A stretch of DNA of 64,000 nucleotides from Nitrincola tibetensis (GTDB lineage: Bacteria; Pseudomonadota; Gammaproteobacteria; Pseudomonadales; Balneatricaceae), in contig NZ_QKRX01000006.1 in NCBI RefSeq assembly GCF_003284585.1, positions 172,345-236,344 on the forward strand, written 5' to 3'. The position numbers were made by a program, and so were the translations under genes. Below are positions 43,386 through 52,337 of the stretch, piece after piece (the first letter of the stretch is position 1; each line of letters begins with the position of its first letter). Under the pieces are notes generated by a model. The model was not told the DNA's origin. It worked only from the letters and a program-made list of their open reading frames with translations, and made no database searches.

Positions 43386-44681
43386 CTACAGCTGCTTCTT
43401 GGTGATTGAATAAACAGGCTCGAGTATCCATTCATATATTCTTCGTTTGTCTTGCAGTATGTCGGCCTCAAAAAGCATTCCCGGCATCAGTTTCTGATCA
43501 TTGCCATAGATTCGAATATCTTGTGAATCGAGTTCAACAGTGACAAGGTAATAAATTCCATCGACTCCTTGTGCTCCATGCCCTTGTAATAAGCTGACAA
43601 TATGGGGTTGTAATTCGTGAATAGAATAAGGGGTGGCTGCAATATTGATTACCTTGCCCTTGCCCATACCAAACTTCTGATAAGGAAATGAGGCATATCG
43701 AAGCATCACCTTTTGATTTGGCTCAATAAAGCCAACTTGATGTGGAGGTACATAAATGTGTGCTTGTAGATTTCGGTCTTTGGGGAGTAGGCTGGCCATA
43801 AGGTAATTTAGGTTTACTTGCTGACCAATCTGTATATTGAGCCCTGTTACTATCCCGTCAAAAGGTGCAGTGACTAACTGCTGTGAGCGCACTTTGTTTT
43901 CAGCGACTTCTTGCTGCAATAAAGTATGAGTTCGTTCAGCGTCGACAATCTCTTGTTGGAAGCGTTCTTCGGCTTCACGCCGTTGAGCTAATAAAGTTAA
44001 GCGGTCTCTTTCCAGTCCCATTTGGCTGCGTTGAACGGCCTGCTTCTGGCTTGTCAGCAGTAGTAGGTCGGATTCTACTTTCTGTAATTCTGATATTGAT
44101 ACATGCCCCCTAGCACGTAATTCTTGTACGCGCTCTAGATTATTTCTTGCAAGTCGTTCCCGTTGCTCCAGTACACTAATTTCTGATTTAAATTGAGACT
44201 CTTCTTCCTGCATGGCTTGAAGGCGCAGTTCAAATAGCTCTTTTTGACGCTCAAGCCTATTTAAAGCTTGTGCTTTGTTCTGACTGATTAATTCTTCACG
44301 TTGCGTTAGCAGGTCTCCAATGAGTGTTTGGAATTCACCTAGCATAGAGACACGCTCATCCGATATAACAAACAAAGGGTCGCCCGCTACGACTTGATCA
44401 CCTTCTTTAACATGGACTGCGAGTACTCGACCCTGAGAGGGGGCAAAGACTCTAAGTACACCTTGGTCCGGGATGAGCATTCCTGGAGAGGTCGCTTTAC
44501 GGGTATGAGTCCCGAGTGTAATAAAGCTTAATGCTAATATAATAAGCAGCAATGCAGCCAAGCCAATAAGCCAGTAGCTTGAGGGTTGGTGAATCAACAC
44601 CTGCCCGATATGCCTGTGGGACTGGTGTTCGATTACCTCTGGCCTAAAAAATGGCGCTGGCTGTTTTTTAGTATCATCCAT
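43386..44681 (-). CDS. HlyD/CvaA-family membrane fusion protein
   Basis: A 431-residue periplasmic adaptor. One membrane anchor (LIGLAALLLIILALSFI, about 34-50) is followed by a lipoyl half (VLAVHVKEGDQVVAGDPLFV), a long coiled coil (about 115-260, LLTQREELISQNKAQALNRL onward) and a beta-barrel end. It links the C39 ABC exporter to an outer-membrane channel, which is not encoded here and is probably a shared TolC. Confidence 0.9.
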   Translation of the reverse strand: MDDTKKQPAPFFRPEVIEHQSHRHIGQVLIHQPSSYWLIGLAALLLIILALSFITLGTHTRKATSPGMLIPDQGVLRVFAPSQGRVLAVHVKEGDQVVAGDPLFVISDERVSMLGEFQTLIGDLLTQREELISQNKAQALNRLERQKELFELRLQAMQEEESQFKSEISVLEQRERLARNNLERVQELRARGHVSISELQKVESDLLLLTSQKQAVQRSQMGLERDRLTLLAQRREAEERFQQEIVDAERTHTLLQQEVAENKVRSQQLVTAPFDGIVTGLNIQIGQQVNLNYLMASLLPKDRNLQAHIYVPPHQVGFIEPNQKVMLRYASFPYQKFGMGKGKVINIAATPYSIHELQPHIVSLLQGHGAQGVDGIYYLVTVELDSQDIRIYGNDQKLMPGMLFEADILQDKRRIYEWILEPVYSITKKQL

Positions 44682-45034
44682 GAAACGGGGGTCTCTTGTC
44701 GTTCTTGTTCAGAATATAGTTATTTTTCAAAAGCACACAAAACTCATGTGTTTGATGTTATCAAACAATAATCGTTCGTGTCTATTTTTTCATTCATATT
44801 AATTTTTTGTTCGATAGGTATTTACCCTATTTTTTCGGAGAGCTAAAAAGGCATTGGTTTCGGCAACATTTAAATAGATAATCGTTGGTGATTAAGTTGA
44901 AAAAAATTGATCAGATGGTAGGTAATGTTTTGATTTTGTTATATTCTCTACAGAGTGTGTGTCGTGCTGTAATGTGCTTCATACTAAAGTTAGCTCAGCC
45001 ACGGAGTTTGGCTTAGGGTGTGAACTACTCGCCG
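44682..45034. other. Intergenic region between hlyD and the IS605-type element
   Basis: AT-rich, no gene seen. A possible minus-strand promoter for hlyD has TTGTGT (44740-44735) and TATATT (44718-44713) with 16 nt between. ATAGG and CCTAT around 44814-44830 form a short dyad that resembles but does not match the cluster's regulator site. The right end enters the mobile element at about 45019. Confidence 0.5.
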
Positions 45035-45150
45035 CTAAAGCGGCAGAGCTTCCAAACCAGCGACCTGAGTCGCTCGTTTTTCTTTTTTGACGCTTCGCAG
45101 GCCACGGCTAGTTGAGCTTTTGGCTTGGCCAGTCTTACGCATGCCTCCAC
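45019..45150 (-). ncRNA. Predicted omega/reRNA at the tnpB 3' end
   Basis: TnpB nucleases use an RNA from the transposon end overlapping the 3' part of tnpB. Here the terminal hairpin with the stop codon in its loop is followed by GAGTAGTTCAC, and bases beyond (ACCCTAAGCC and on) would act as guide. Boundaries are inferred. Confidence 0.35.
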
Positions 45151-46444
45151 GTCCAGTATCTGATTTCGGTTTTAACACCCCATCATCAGACAACACCGTT
45201 CCAGTGTCTAAAATTAAGTTAATGGCCCGTTTCTTAATCACCATTGACGCATTGTGATCCGCGTTGTCAGTGTGTCCACAGTGACCGCAAGCAAATACGT
45301 CTTGTGACTTGCGATTGTCGGGGTGAGTGTGGCCGCATAGAGCACACTCCTGACTGGTTCTTGGAGCCGGTATTTTAAATACCACCTTTCCCGCATGAAA
45401 GGCTTTGTATTTTGTAAAGGCTTCGATGAAATGCCAGCCCACGTTTAATATGGACTTGTTCAGTCCAGCCTTCTGTTTGGCTCTATTCGAAACATATCGT
45501 CCTTGCTCATCCTGTTGCGCTTTAGGCTTGTGCGTCATCATAGCCGTTCTCAAGGCTTCGAAGACAATGATGTTAGCATCGCTGTTCACCAATGAACGAC
45601 TGGTTTTATGCGCAAAGTCATGGCGAATATTCGCTTTTTTTGCATGGTGTACCGCGATGCGATGTTTAGTTTTGGCTCTGCGATGAGAGCCTTTCTGCTG
45701 ACGCGCTAACCGACGCTGTAATCGTTTGATATAGCGCTCGGATTTGCTCATAGATTTTTTCTGATCCTGAGTAAAATCATACGTTTTCTTTCCTGCATGG
45801 ACAGGAATGATAACGCCCCGATCAATACCGAGCGTGTTTTCTTCCAGGTAGTCACGCGTAGCGCCTTGCAGCCGGGTTAGATGCTGTTCAGGCGTGAGCA
45901 GATCCGCATCGGATACATTGTTCTCATAGCAAAATGATAGGGTGTATTGACCCCGTTCCTTGCGAATATACATCGAATTAGGGATTTGGAATTTATCATG
46001 TGCCTTGAATGATAAGTAGCCGATATTGTTCGTTTTCGTCCCAATAAACAAGCGAATATTGCCATCTTCGCAGCGGTCAAATCGAAACACTTCGCGGGTC
46101 AGGTGGATACTGCCCTTATCCGTTTTCGGTTTGCGCTTGGGTCTACCACACTGACCGCTCATGAACTTTTTATACGTCTTAAACCAGTTAACGGCACTGT
46201 TACGCAGTATTTGGCTAGGGCAATTATCCAGCCATGGCGTCAACTCTGCTGACTTAAACTGGGCCGTGGTTTGATCGATGGGGGCATAGGTGCCGATCGG
46301 GCAATATTTACGGGCGAAGGTACGATAATAGTGTTCTTCTTCGACCTTGGCATTCCAGATGCTACGAGCACACCCCATCCATTGGCTGAGTATCAGCCTT
46401 TGGTGTGGTGTTGGGTTAGCCCTCAGCTTGATGCCTATTAACAT
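45035..46444 (-). CDS. tnpB: TnpB (OrfB) RNA-guided nuclease of IS605 family
   Basis: A 469-residue TnpB with a complete RuvC set: Asp in LGIDRGV, Glu in VFEALRT and Asp in TDNADHNAS. A zinc finger has two CxxC pairs (SQECALCGHTH and FACGHCGH). A basic tail of about 60 residues follows. It cuts DNA guided by a transposon-end RNA, which favours retention of the element. Confidence 0.92.
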   Translation of the reverse strand: MLIGIKLRANPTPHQRLILSQWMGCARSIWNAKVEEEHYYRTFARKYCPIGTYAPIDQTTAQFKSAELTPWLDNCPSQILRNSAVNWFKTYKKFMSGQCGRPKRKPKTDKGSIHLTREVFRFDRCEDGNIRLFIGTKTNNIGYLSFKAHDKFQIPNSMYIRKERGQYTLSFCYENNVSDADLLTPEQHLTRLQGATRDYLEENTLGIDRGVIIPVHAGKKTYDFTQDQKKSMSKSERYIKRLQRRLARQQKGSHRRAKTKHRIAVHHAKKANIRHDFAHKTSRSLVNSDANIIVFEALRTAMMTHKPKAQQDEQGRYVSNRAKQKAGLNKSILNVGWHFIEAFTKYKAFHAGKVVFKIPAPRTSQECALCGHTHPDNRKSQDVFACGHCGHTDNADHNASMVIKKRAINLILDTGTVLSDDGVLKPKSDTGRGGMRKTGQAKSSTSRGLRSVKKEKRATQVAGLEALPL

Positions 46445-46521
46445 TATGCCTATTCATTTGCGTTTTATGTTCCAAATTATTACTCTTGGTTCTGGAATTG
46501 TCAATCTAGCATGAGGTCAAA

Positions 46522-46977
46522 ATGTACGACTGGAGAACAGGAAGAAGATGTCTTTTTAAAAACAATATTCATCTAGTCTTTGTAACTAAATATCGCAGTG
46601 GCGTATTTACCAAGGAAATGCTCGATAGAACCGAAATCATCTTAAAGGAAACATGCGAGCAAATGGATTGTGAGCTATTAGAGTTCGGAGGAGATCATGA
46701 TCACGTACATCTAATGGTATCTGTACACCCCAAAGTGGCGATATCTAATCTAGTGAGCAAACTAAAAGGCAAAACTTCCTATATGATCCGTAGAGAATAC
46801 TGGGATCGTGTAAAAACCATGTTATGGGGTAAGCATTTCTGGTCGCCAAGTTATTGTGTTGTATCCTGCGGCGGTGCCAGTCTTGACGTTGTAAAAGAAT
46901 ACATAAACAATCAGCAGACGGCACCTAGTGAGAGAGCGGTAAAAACATCGCAGACGTTAAGCCAGAAAAAGCAGTGA
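46522..46977 (+). CDS. tnpA: IS200-type TnpA (Y1 HUH transposase)
   Basis: A 151-residue single-strand transposase with the HUH pair in GDHDHVHLMV and the catalytic tyrosine in VVKEYINNQ. It is divergent from tnpB with 77 bp between them. It carries out excision and insertion through the subterminal hairpins. Confidence 0.92.
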   Translation: MYDWRTGRRCLFKNNIHLVFVTKYRSGVFTKEMLDRTEIILKETCEQMDCELLEFGGDHDHVHLMVSVHPKVAISNLVSKLKGKTSYMIRREYWDRVKTMLWGKHFWSPSYCVVSCGGASLDVVKEYINNQQTAPSERAVKTSQTLSQKKQ

Positions 46978-47053
46978 CCTCTTGCTTGACTCGCCCCTAA
47001 AGGAGCGAGATTGCGCAAGCATTATGTTCAAACATAACATGGAGGTTCCCGAG

Positions 47054-47688
47054 ATGCCGAGTCAGCATCATGATACAGGCTATAAAGATGTATTTAGCCA
47101 CCCAGAATTTGTTCAGCAATTGATCGAAGGTTTTGCTCCGCCAGAAATAGCGGAGATTATGGATTTTTCCACGCTTAAAAATCATAGTGGTCATTACATC
47201 ACACCGCTATTCAAGGAAAGGTTTGAGGACGTTGTTTGGTCGGTTGAAGTGAATTGACAGGGGATACGGCAGCGAGTATTTCTGTATATTCTGCTAGAGT
47301 TTCAATCACGTATTGACTACCGCATGCCGATCCGGATAAAGATCGGGTTGATAAGATTGTAACGCGTTGGATTAAACGGCATTTACAGCGGCTAAAGGTG
47401 GATGTGAACTTAGATGTGTTAAATAGCTTGGTGGAGGATAAAGACATGCTGGCTGAAAATATAGAAAACCTTGTTAAGAAAGAACGTCGTGAAGGTGAAC
47501 AGATAGGCATGCGAAAAGGCCTAGAGCAAGGCATTGTAAAAGGTCGTCAAGAAGGACGAAAGGAGCAAATGCATGAAGTGGCACGCAATTTGATTCTGAT
47601 GAACCTACTCACCGATGCGCAAATTGCACTAGCATCAGGCCTAACCGAAGAAGGCATTGCTGCATTACGCACGACACTTCAGCACTGA
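47054..47688 (+). pseudogene. Broken Rpn-family (PDDEXK) nuclease gene
   Basis: ATG 47054 has GGAGG at 8 nt and begins an Rpn protein (YKDVFSHPEFVQQLIEGF). A TGA at 47255-47257 replaces the Trp codon that normally follows the VVWSV segment. The catalytic LLEFQSRIDYRMPIR is still readable after the stop. Then a deletion and frame change join it to the C-terminal part (VTRWIKRHL to LRTTLQH). It is a paralog of the gene at 54104-54655. Confidence 0.85.
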
Positions 47689-47707
47689 GTGTGTTTATAG
47701 GACGTAC

Positions 47708-48466
47708 TCAGCCTACCAACACGTCCACCTGTTTGGTGGATAACTGACTGCGTAGGCTTGAGTGCAGTGCCTCGTCGCTAATCACGCTGTGGAAATCACT
47801 GATATGACCCGCTCGACACACGCCCTCAGAATTAAACTTACTGCTGTCGATTAACAAAATATGATGTCGGCTGTTGCGCAATAAGGCTTCTCGGGCCATG
47901 ACTTCGTCTGTGTTGTAGTCATATAGATGCCCTAATTTATCCATACAACCCACTGAAACGATGCCAATTTCGGCATTAAAGCGATTAAAAAACTCAATTG
48001 AGTCACCTCCGACAACATCCTGATCTCGCTTTCTGACCAAACCACCGGCAATTAATAACTCACAACTCGGGTGATGGCAGAGATGGCGTGCGGCATGCAA
48101 ATTGTTGGTCATAATCCGCAGACCAGAGACTTGATAGAGCACTGCAGCCAAATGCTCGACAGTGGTGCCTGTGCCCAATAATAGGCTTTGATGCTCTGCT
48201 AGCAGGCTTAAACAGCGTTGAGCGATACGTGCTTTTCCTTGAGCGTTGCGGATTTGTCGTTGTTCAAAGTCCACGTTCTCTCGGCCTGGAAAGGGTGCAA
48301 CAACACCATGACGGCGAATCAGTAACCCTTTATCTCCAAGGGTGCGTAGATCGCTGCGAATGGTTTGCACCGAGACCTGATACTGCTCGGCCAATTGCTC
48401 TGGGCGCACGGCGCCTGCGTGATTAATCTGTTTTAAAATTCGCTGGCGTCTTTCTTTCGAATTCAT
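47708..48466 (-). CDS. DeoR/GlpR-family regulator
   Basis: A 252-residue repressor with an N-terminal DeoR helix-turn-helix (RRQRILKQINHAGAVRPEQL, YQVSVQTIRSDLRTL) and a sugar-phosphate-binding ISOCOT domain (LLLGTGTTVEHLA, NNLHAARHL, SVGCMDKLG). Start ATG 48466 with AAGG upstream; a longer frame lacks one. It is divergent from the second Fe/AEP-type importer and probably controls it in response to a phosphorylated ligand. Confidence 0.86.
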   Translation of the reverse strand: MNSKERRQRILKQINHAGAVRPEQLAEQYQVSVQTIRSDLRTLGDKGLLIRRHGVVAPFPGRENVDFEQRQIRNAQGKARIAQRCLSLLAEHQSLLLGTGTTVEHLAAVLYQVSGLRIMTNNLHAARHLCHHPSCELLIAGGLVRKRDQDVVGGDSIEFFNRFNAEIGIVSVGCMDKLGHLYDYNTDEVMAREALLRNSRHHILLIDSSKFNSEGVCRAGHISDFHSVISDEALHSSLRSQLSTKQVDVLVG

Positions 48467-48534
48467 AATGACCTTCTCAACAAATATAGGCTTGGCTAAA
48501 AAACGAAAGCATTCAGCTAGCATACGAAAGAAAG

Positions 48535-48568
48535 ATGTCATTTTAGTGTCACCTGAACCCTTTAGCAT
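48535..48568 (+). promoter_or_regulatory. Pho box and -10 for the second Fe/AEP-type importer operon
   Basis: ATGTCAT-TTTA-GTGTCAC (48535-48552) in the 11-bp layout, then TAGCAT (48563-48568) after 10 nt as -10. The expected transcript start is near 48575, which excludes the TTG at 48581 as a start codon. Confidence 0.75.
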
Positions 48569-48607
48569 GGACACCTCTTCTTGATGAGACAACAAAAGGT
48601 GATGTCC

Positions 48608-49582
48608 ATGTTCAATGTTAAAAAAGCGTTACTCTCCGTGGCTCTTGCGCTGCCGTTGACGGTTCAGGCTGCCGAAAAATTGGTGCTGTATACAAGCCAA
48701 CCCAATACCGATGCTCAGATGACGGTCGATGCCTTCATGAAGGCAAATCCAGGCATTGAAGTTGAGTGGGTAAGAGACGGCACGACTCAGCTGATGACGC
48801 GCTTGCGTGCTGAATTGAGTGCGGGTATTTCCAAACCAGACGTGCTCTTGATTGCCGATAGCGTGACAATGGAGTCTCTGATAGAAGAAGACCTTCTCCA
48901 GCCGTATATGAGCCCCGAGCGTGCGGGCTACGATGCCGCGCTTTATCATCCAGAAGGTTATTACTACGGCACAAAAATGATCACCACGGGCATTGCCTAT
49001 CATACCCGTGCTCCTCACCAACCCACGTCTTGGACGGATCTGACACACGAAAATCTTAAAAACCAAGTGGTGATGCCGAGTCCGTTGTATTCGGGTGCGG
49101 CTTTAATTCATTTGGCGGCCCTGACCGATATGGATGGATTTGGTTGGGACTATTACCAGCAGCTTCAGGCTAACCAAGTCAGTGCTCAAACGGGCAATGG
49201 AGCCGTGTTATCCGCAATTACTGCCGGCACAAAACCCTATGGCATCTTAGTTGACTTTATGGCGATACGTGAAGCCGCCAAAGGTGCGCCGATTAAGTTT
49301 GTTTTCCCCACTGAAGGCGTCACCGCCGTGACTGAACCAGTGGCGATTTTCAAAGAGGCTATGCATCCAGAAGCCGCTCAAAAGTTTGTCGATTTTCTCT
49401 TGTCGAGTACAGGCCAAGCGTTGGTATCTGAGCAAGGCTACATTCCAGCATTGGAATCCATTGCGTTACCTGACGGATTTCCGGATCGCTCCGAGATACG
49501 CTTGATGCCATTGGACGCCGCTAAAGCGCTGCAAAATGCTGAAGACAATAAAAAGCGCTTCAGTGAGATCTTTGGAAGCTGA
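48608..49582 (+). CDS. ABC periplasmic binding protein, PhnS/AfuA type (second locus)
   Basis: A 324-residue binding protein with a signal peptide (ALLSVALALPLTVQA) and the segments KLVLYTSQPNTDAQMTVDAF and DGTTQLMTRLRAELSAG. ATG 48608 has AAAGG at 8 nt. It belongs to the same family as 33639-34610 but is clearly divergent, so ligands may differ. It is first in an operon with a permease, an ATPase, a metallohydrolase and a phosphatase. Confidence 0.84.
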   Translation: MFNVKKALLSVALALPLTVQAAEKLVLYTSQPNTDAQMTVDAFMKANPGIEVEWVRDGTTQLMTRLRAELSAGISKPDVLLIADSVTMESLIEEDLLQPYMSPERAGYDAALYHPEGYYYGTKMITTGIAYHTRAPHQPTSWTDLTHENLKNQVVMPSPLYSGAALIHLAALTDMDGFGWDYYQQLQANQVSAQTGNGAVLSAITAGTKPYGILVDFMAIREAAKGAPIKFVFPTEGVTAVTEPVAIFKEAMHPEAAQKFVDFLLSSTGQALVSEQGYIPALESIALPDGFPDRSEIRLMPLDAAKALQNAEDNKKRFSEIFGS

Positions 49583-51291
49583 TGGCCATGCAGCAAACCC
49601 CGAAAATCAGCAGTCAGCCTTCGCGCTGGCTGCTTTCTCTACTCCTCTTGACAATCTTGCTACTGACGTTGATTCCGAGTCTACGTTTGTTGATCGAGGC
49701 GTTAAAGGACTGGCATTTATTAGGCGATTCCACCTTTGCTCAGGTATTGCAACAGCCTTCGACTTGGAGAGCTTTTTCACGCAGTCTTTACACCTCGGGT
49801 CTAGGCACTCTGATTGCCCTGTGTTTAGGCAGTTTATTTGCCTTTAGTGTGACCTTGACCAATATTCGTGCGAAAACGGCCTTGGTGTTTTGTTTCATGT
49901 TGCCGATGATGATTCCGCCACAAGTGACGGCCTTAAGCTGGTTGCAATTAATGGGTCCTGGTAGCCCTTTATTGAATACCTTGGGTTTGGCTCCGGCATT
50001 GGGTTCTCCACAACCCTTGTATTCGGCGGAAGGTATTGCCATGTTGTTGGGCATTCAGCATGCGCCTTTGGTGTTTTTAGCTCTGCGCACCAGTTTAATT
50101 CATTTGCCTGGTGACTTAATCGAAGCTGCCCGTTTATCGGGTGCACGTCAGCATCAGATCTGGCTCGATATTATTCTGCCTCTGACGCGCAACGGTTTGA
50201 TTGCAGGCACATCAATTGCGTTTGTATCGGCACTTGGGAACTTTGGTATTCCTGCGATGTTGGGCATTCCAGCGTCTTACTACGTATTGCCCACGCTCAT
50301 TTATCAAAAAATGTCGGGTTTTGGGCCGAGCGTACTGCCTGAAATGGCGTCGCTATCCGTGTTAATCGGCTTATTGGCCTTGATTGGAATACAAATCCAA
50401 CAATATGCCGCACAAAAGGGCCGTTTTCGCTTACTTGGTAACAGCAGTAAAGCGCAGTCATTTGATTTGAAAAGAGGGCGAGTTGGATTAGAAGCCGCTC
50501 TTTGGTTGGTGATCAGTCTGATTTTAATGGCCCCCTTACTGGCGTTAATGACCAGCTCTTTAGTGCCTGCATTAGGGGTGCCGTTGACTTGGGAGACCCT
50601 GACGTTCTCGGCCTATGATGAAATGGTCTCTCGTCAAGGGATGACTCGACGTGCCTTTTCCAATAGTTTGCTGCTGTCTATTAGTGCGGCGTTGTTACTG
50701 ATGGTGCTCTCCATCCTCATTGCCAATAGCTTGCGTAAGTCATCGGCGAAGGTAAGTACTTGGCTGCTCAGTAGCATTGAAATTCCCTATGCCTTGCCAG
50801 GCGTAGTCTTGGCGATTGCCTGTATTTTGCTCTTCGCTAAACCCTTGCCGTTCATCAATCTCGCGCTCTATGGCACCTTGTGGATTATATTTATCGCCTA
50901 TTTAGCGCGCTTTTTAAGCGTTGCGTTAAAGCCCGTCTTGGCCAGTATCAATGAAATGGATCCGAGTCTTGAAGAGGCCGCACAAATTGCAGGCGCGTCG
51001 CCTTCACGACGACTGATCGACATTGTTTTACCCTTAATTGCACCGGCTGTTGGGGCGGGAGGCCTGTTGGTGTTTTTAACATCCGTGAATGAGTTGACGG
51101 TCTCGGCCTTGCTCTGGAGTGCGGGTCGCGAAACCTTGGGGGTTCTGATTTTCAATCTGGATGAAAGTGGTGACAGTATTCTCGCGGCCGCCATTGCGGT
51201 GCTTGTCGTGCTGATGGTGTTTGTATTGATGATGTTGTTGAGCCTCTGTGCTCGCTATTTACCCAAAGGAGTTGTCCCTTGGCAGAGTTAA
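49582..51291 (+). CDS. Two-lobed ABC importer permease, PhnU2 type (second locus)
   Basis: A 569-residue membrane protein with two six-helix halves and EAA loops at LIEAARLSGARQHQIW and LEEAAQIAGASPSRRL. Its ATG overlaps the upstream TGA and its last 13 nt overlap the ATPase gene. Confidence 0.88.
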   Translation: MAMQQTPKISSQPSRWLLSLLLLTILLLTLIPSLRLLIEALKDWHLLGDSTFAQVLQQPSTWRAFSRSLYTSGLGTLIALCLGSLFAFSVTLTNIRAKTALVFCFMLPMMIPPQVTALSWLQLMGPGSPLLNTLGLAPALGSPQPLYSAEGIAMLLGIQHAPLVFLALRTSLIHLPGDLIEAARLSGARQHQIWLDIILPLTRNGLIAGTSIAFVSALGNFGIPAMLGIPASYYVLPTLIYQKMSGFGPSVLPEMASLSVLIGLLALIGIQIQQYAAQKGRFRLLGNSSKAQSFDLKRGRVGLEAALWLVISLILMAPLLALMTSSLVPALGVPLTWETLTFSAYDEMVSRQGMTRRAFSNSLLLSISAALLLMVLSILIANSLRKSSAKVSTWLLSSIEIPYALPGVVLAIACILLFAKPLPFINLALYGTLWIIFIAYLARFLSVALKPVLASINEMDPSLEEAAQIAGASPSRRLIDIVLPLIAPAVGAGGLLVFLTSVNELTVSALLWSAGRETLGVLIFNLDESGDSILAAAIAVLVVLMVFVLMMLLSLCARYLPKGVVPWQS

Positions 51292-52328
51292 TCCTGAATC
51301 AGGTCAGTAAAGTATTCGAACAAAATCACGTGGTGGATCAGATTTCACTTAACATTCCACAAGGTAGCTTTGTTGCGCTCTTAGGGCCTTCCGGTTGTGG
51401 AAAAACCACCACTCTGCGCATGTTGGCAGGATTTGAGACGCTCAGTGAAGGTGAGCTACGCTTAGGACATCAAACCCTTGCAACAGCGAAGACTCAGCTA
51501 CCACCTGAAGACCGTAATATGGGCATGGTGTTCCAGTCGTATGCCTTATGGCCGCATATGACGGTGGCTGAAAATGTCGGATATCCGTTAAAGCACCGAC
51601 GCATTCCCTCTGGCACGTATCAAAAAAAGATAAAAGACGCCTTAGAAACCGTGGAAATGATGCCTTACGCGCAACGTTATCCACAAGACTTGAGCGGTGG
51701 GCAGCGTCAGCGTGTTGCGCTGGCGCGTTGTTTAGTGACCGATCCTGACGTGGTGCTGCTGGATGAGCCGTTGGCCAATTTAGACCGCCACCTGCGGGCA
51801 TCCATGGAAGAGAGCTTTCGAGCCTTTCATCAGCGCACGGGCGCGACCATGATTTACGTGACGCATGATCAAGCTGAAGCCATGTCGTTAGCCAATCAAA
51901 TTGCTGTTATGGAAAAAGGTCGGCTAGTGCAATGGTCCAGCCCAGAAGCGCTGTATCATCAACCCAAAACCCAATGGGTGGCTGAGTTTATCGGGCAGGG
52001 CAGCATTTTGATGGGGCAGAAAGTTCCCGAGAACCAAACCCTGATGGGAGAGGGCGTCAATGCGTTGTTTCATCCAACGAATGAGCGTGCGCAAAGTGCA
52101 TTTCTGGTTCGACCCCAGCATGTGCAGATTGAGTTAATCAACGCTTCATTGCCGCAATCAGCGGCTTTGACGGCTCGCGTGACCTCTCAGGTGTATCGTG
52201 GTGAGCGTTATGAAATCCATCTGGAAATGCCTAACCAACAGCGGCTACAGGCCTTTCATTCAGTGGCTGTACCGATTGGAGCCACGGTTAGCCTTAACCT
52301 CACACAGGCTTGGTCATTGGCGGCATAA
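51279..52328 (+). CDS. ABC importer ATPase, PhnT/FbpC type (second locus)
   Basis: A 349-residue ATPase with [29 protein letters not shown] and a TOBE-like end. It starts with TTG; AAAGGAG at 51265-51271 gives good spacing, and there is no ATG before the first conserved strand. Confidence 0.88.
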   Translation: MAELILNQVSKVFEQNHVVDQISLNIPQGSFVALLGPSGCGKTTTLRMLAGFETLSEGELRLGHQTLATAKTQLPPEDRNMGMVFQSYALWPHMTVAENVGYPLKHRRIPSGTYQKKIKDALETVEMMPYAQRYPQDLSGGQRQRVALARCLVTDPDVVLLDEPLANLDRHLRASMEESFRAFHQRTGATMIYVTHDQAEAMSLANQIAVMEKGRLVQWSSPEALYHQPKTQWVAEFIGQGSILMGQKVPENQTLMGEGVNALFHPTNERAQSAFLVRPQHVQIELINASLPQSAALTARVTSQVYRGERYEIHLEMPNQQRLQAFHSVAVPIGATVSLNLTQAWSLAA

Positions 52329-52337
52329 GGAGTCAGT

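Larger units (their letters stand above)
45019..47020. mobile_element. IS605-type insertion sequence with divergent tnpA and tnpB
   Basis: About 2 kb bounded by subterminal hairpins instead of inverted repeats, as in the IS200/IS605 family. On the tnpB side GCCGC/GCGGC (45031-45044) overlaps the tnpB stop and the end is probably near TTCAC (45024-45020, minus). On the tnpA side CTCGC/GCGAG with CCT/AGG (46990-47009) sits inside an outer GCTTG/CAAGC stem. tnpA and tnpB are divergent. Both frames are intact, so it may be mobile. Confidence 0.8.

Noticed and set aside
44810..44835. Regulator site before hlyD
   Set aside because: ATAGG and CCTAT form a loose dyad only; the match to the 16-bp motif is poor and the distance to any -10 does not fit.
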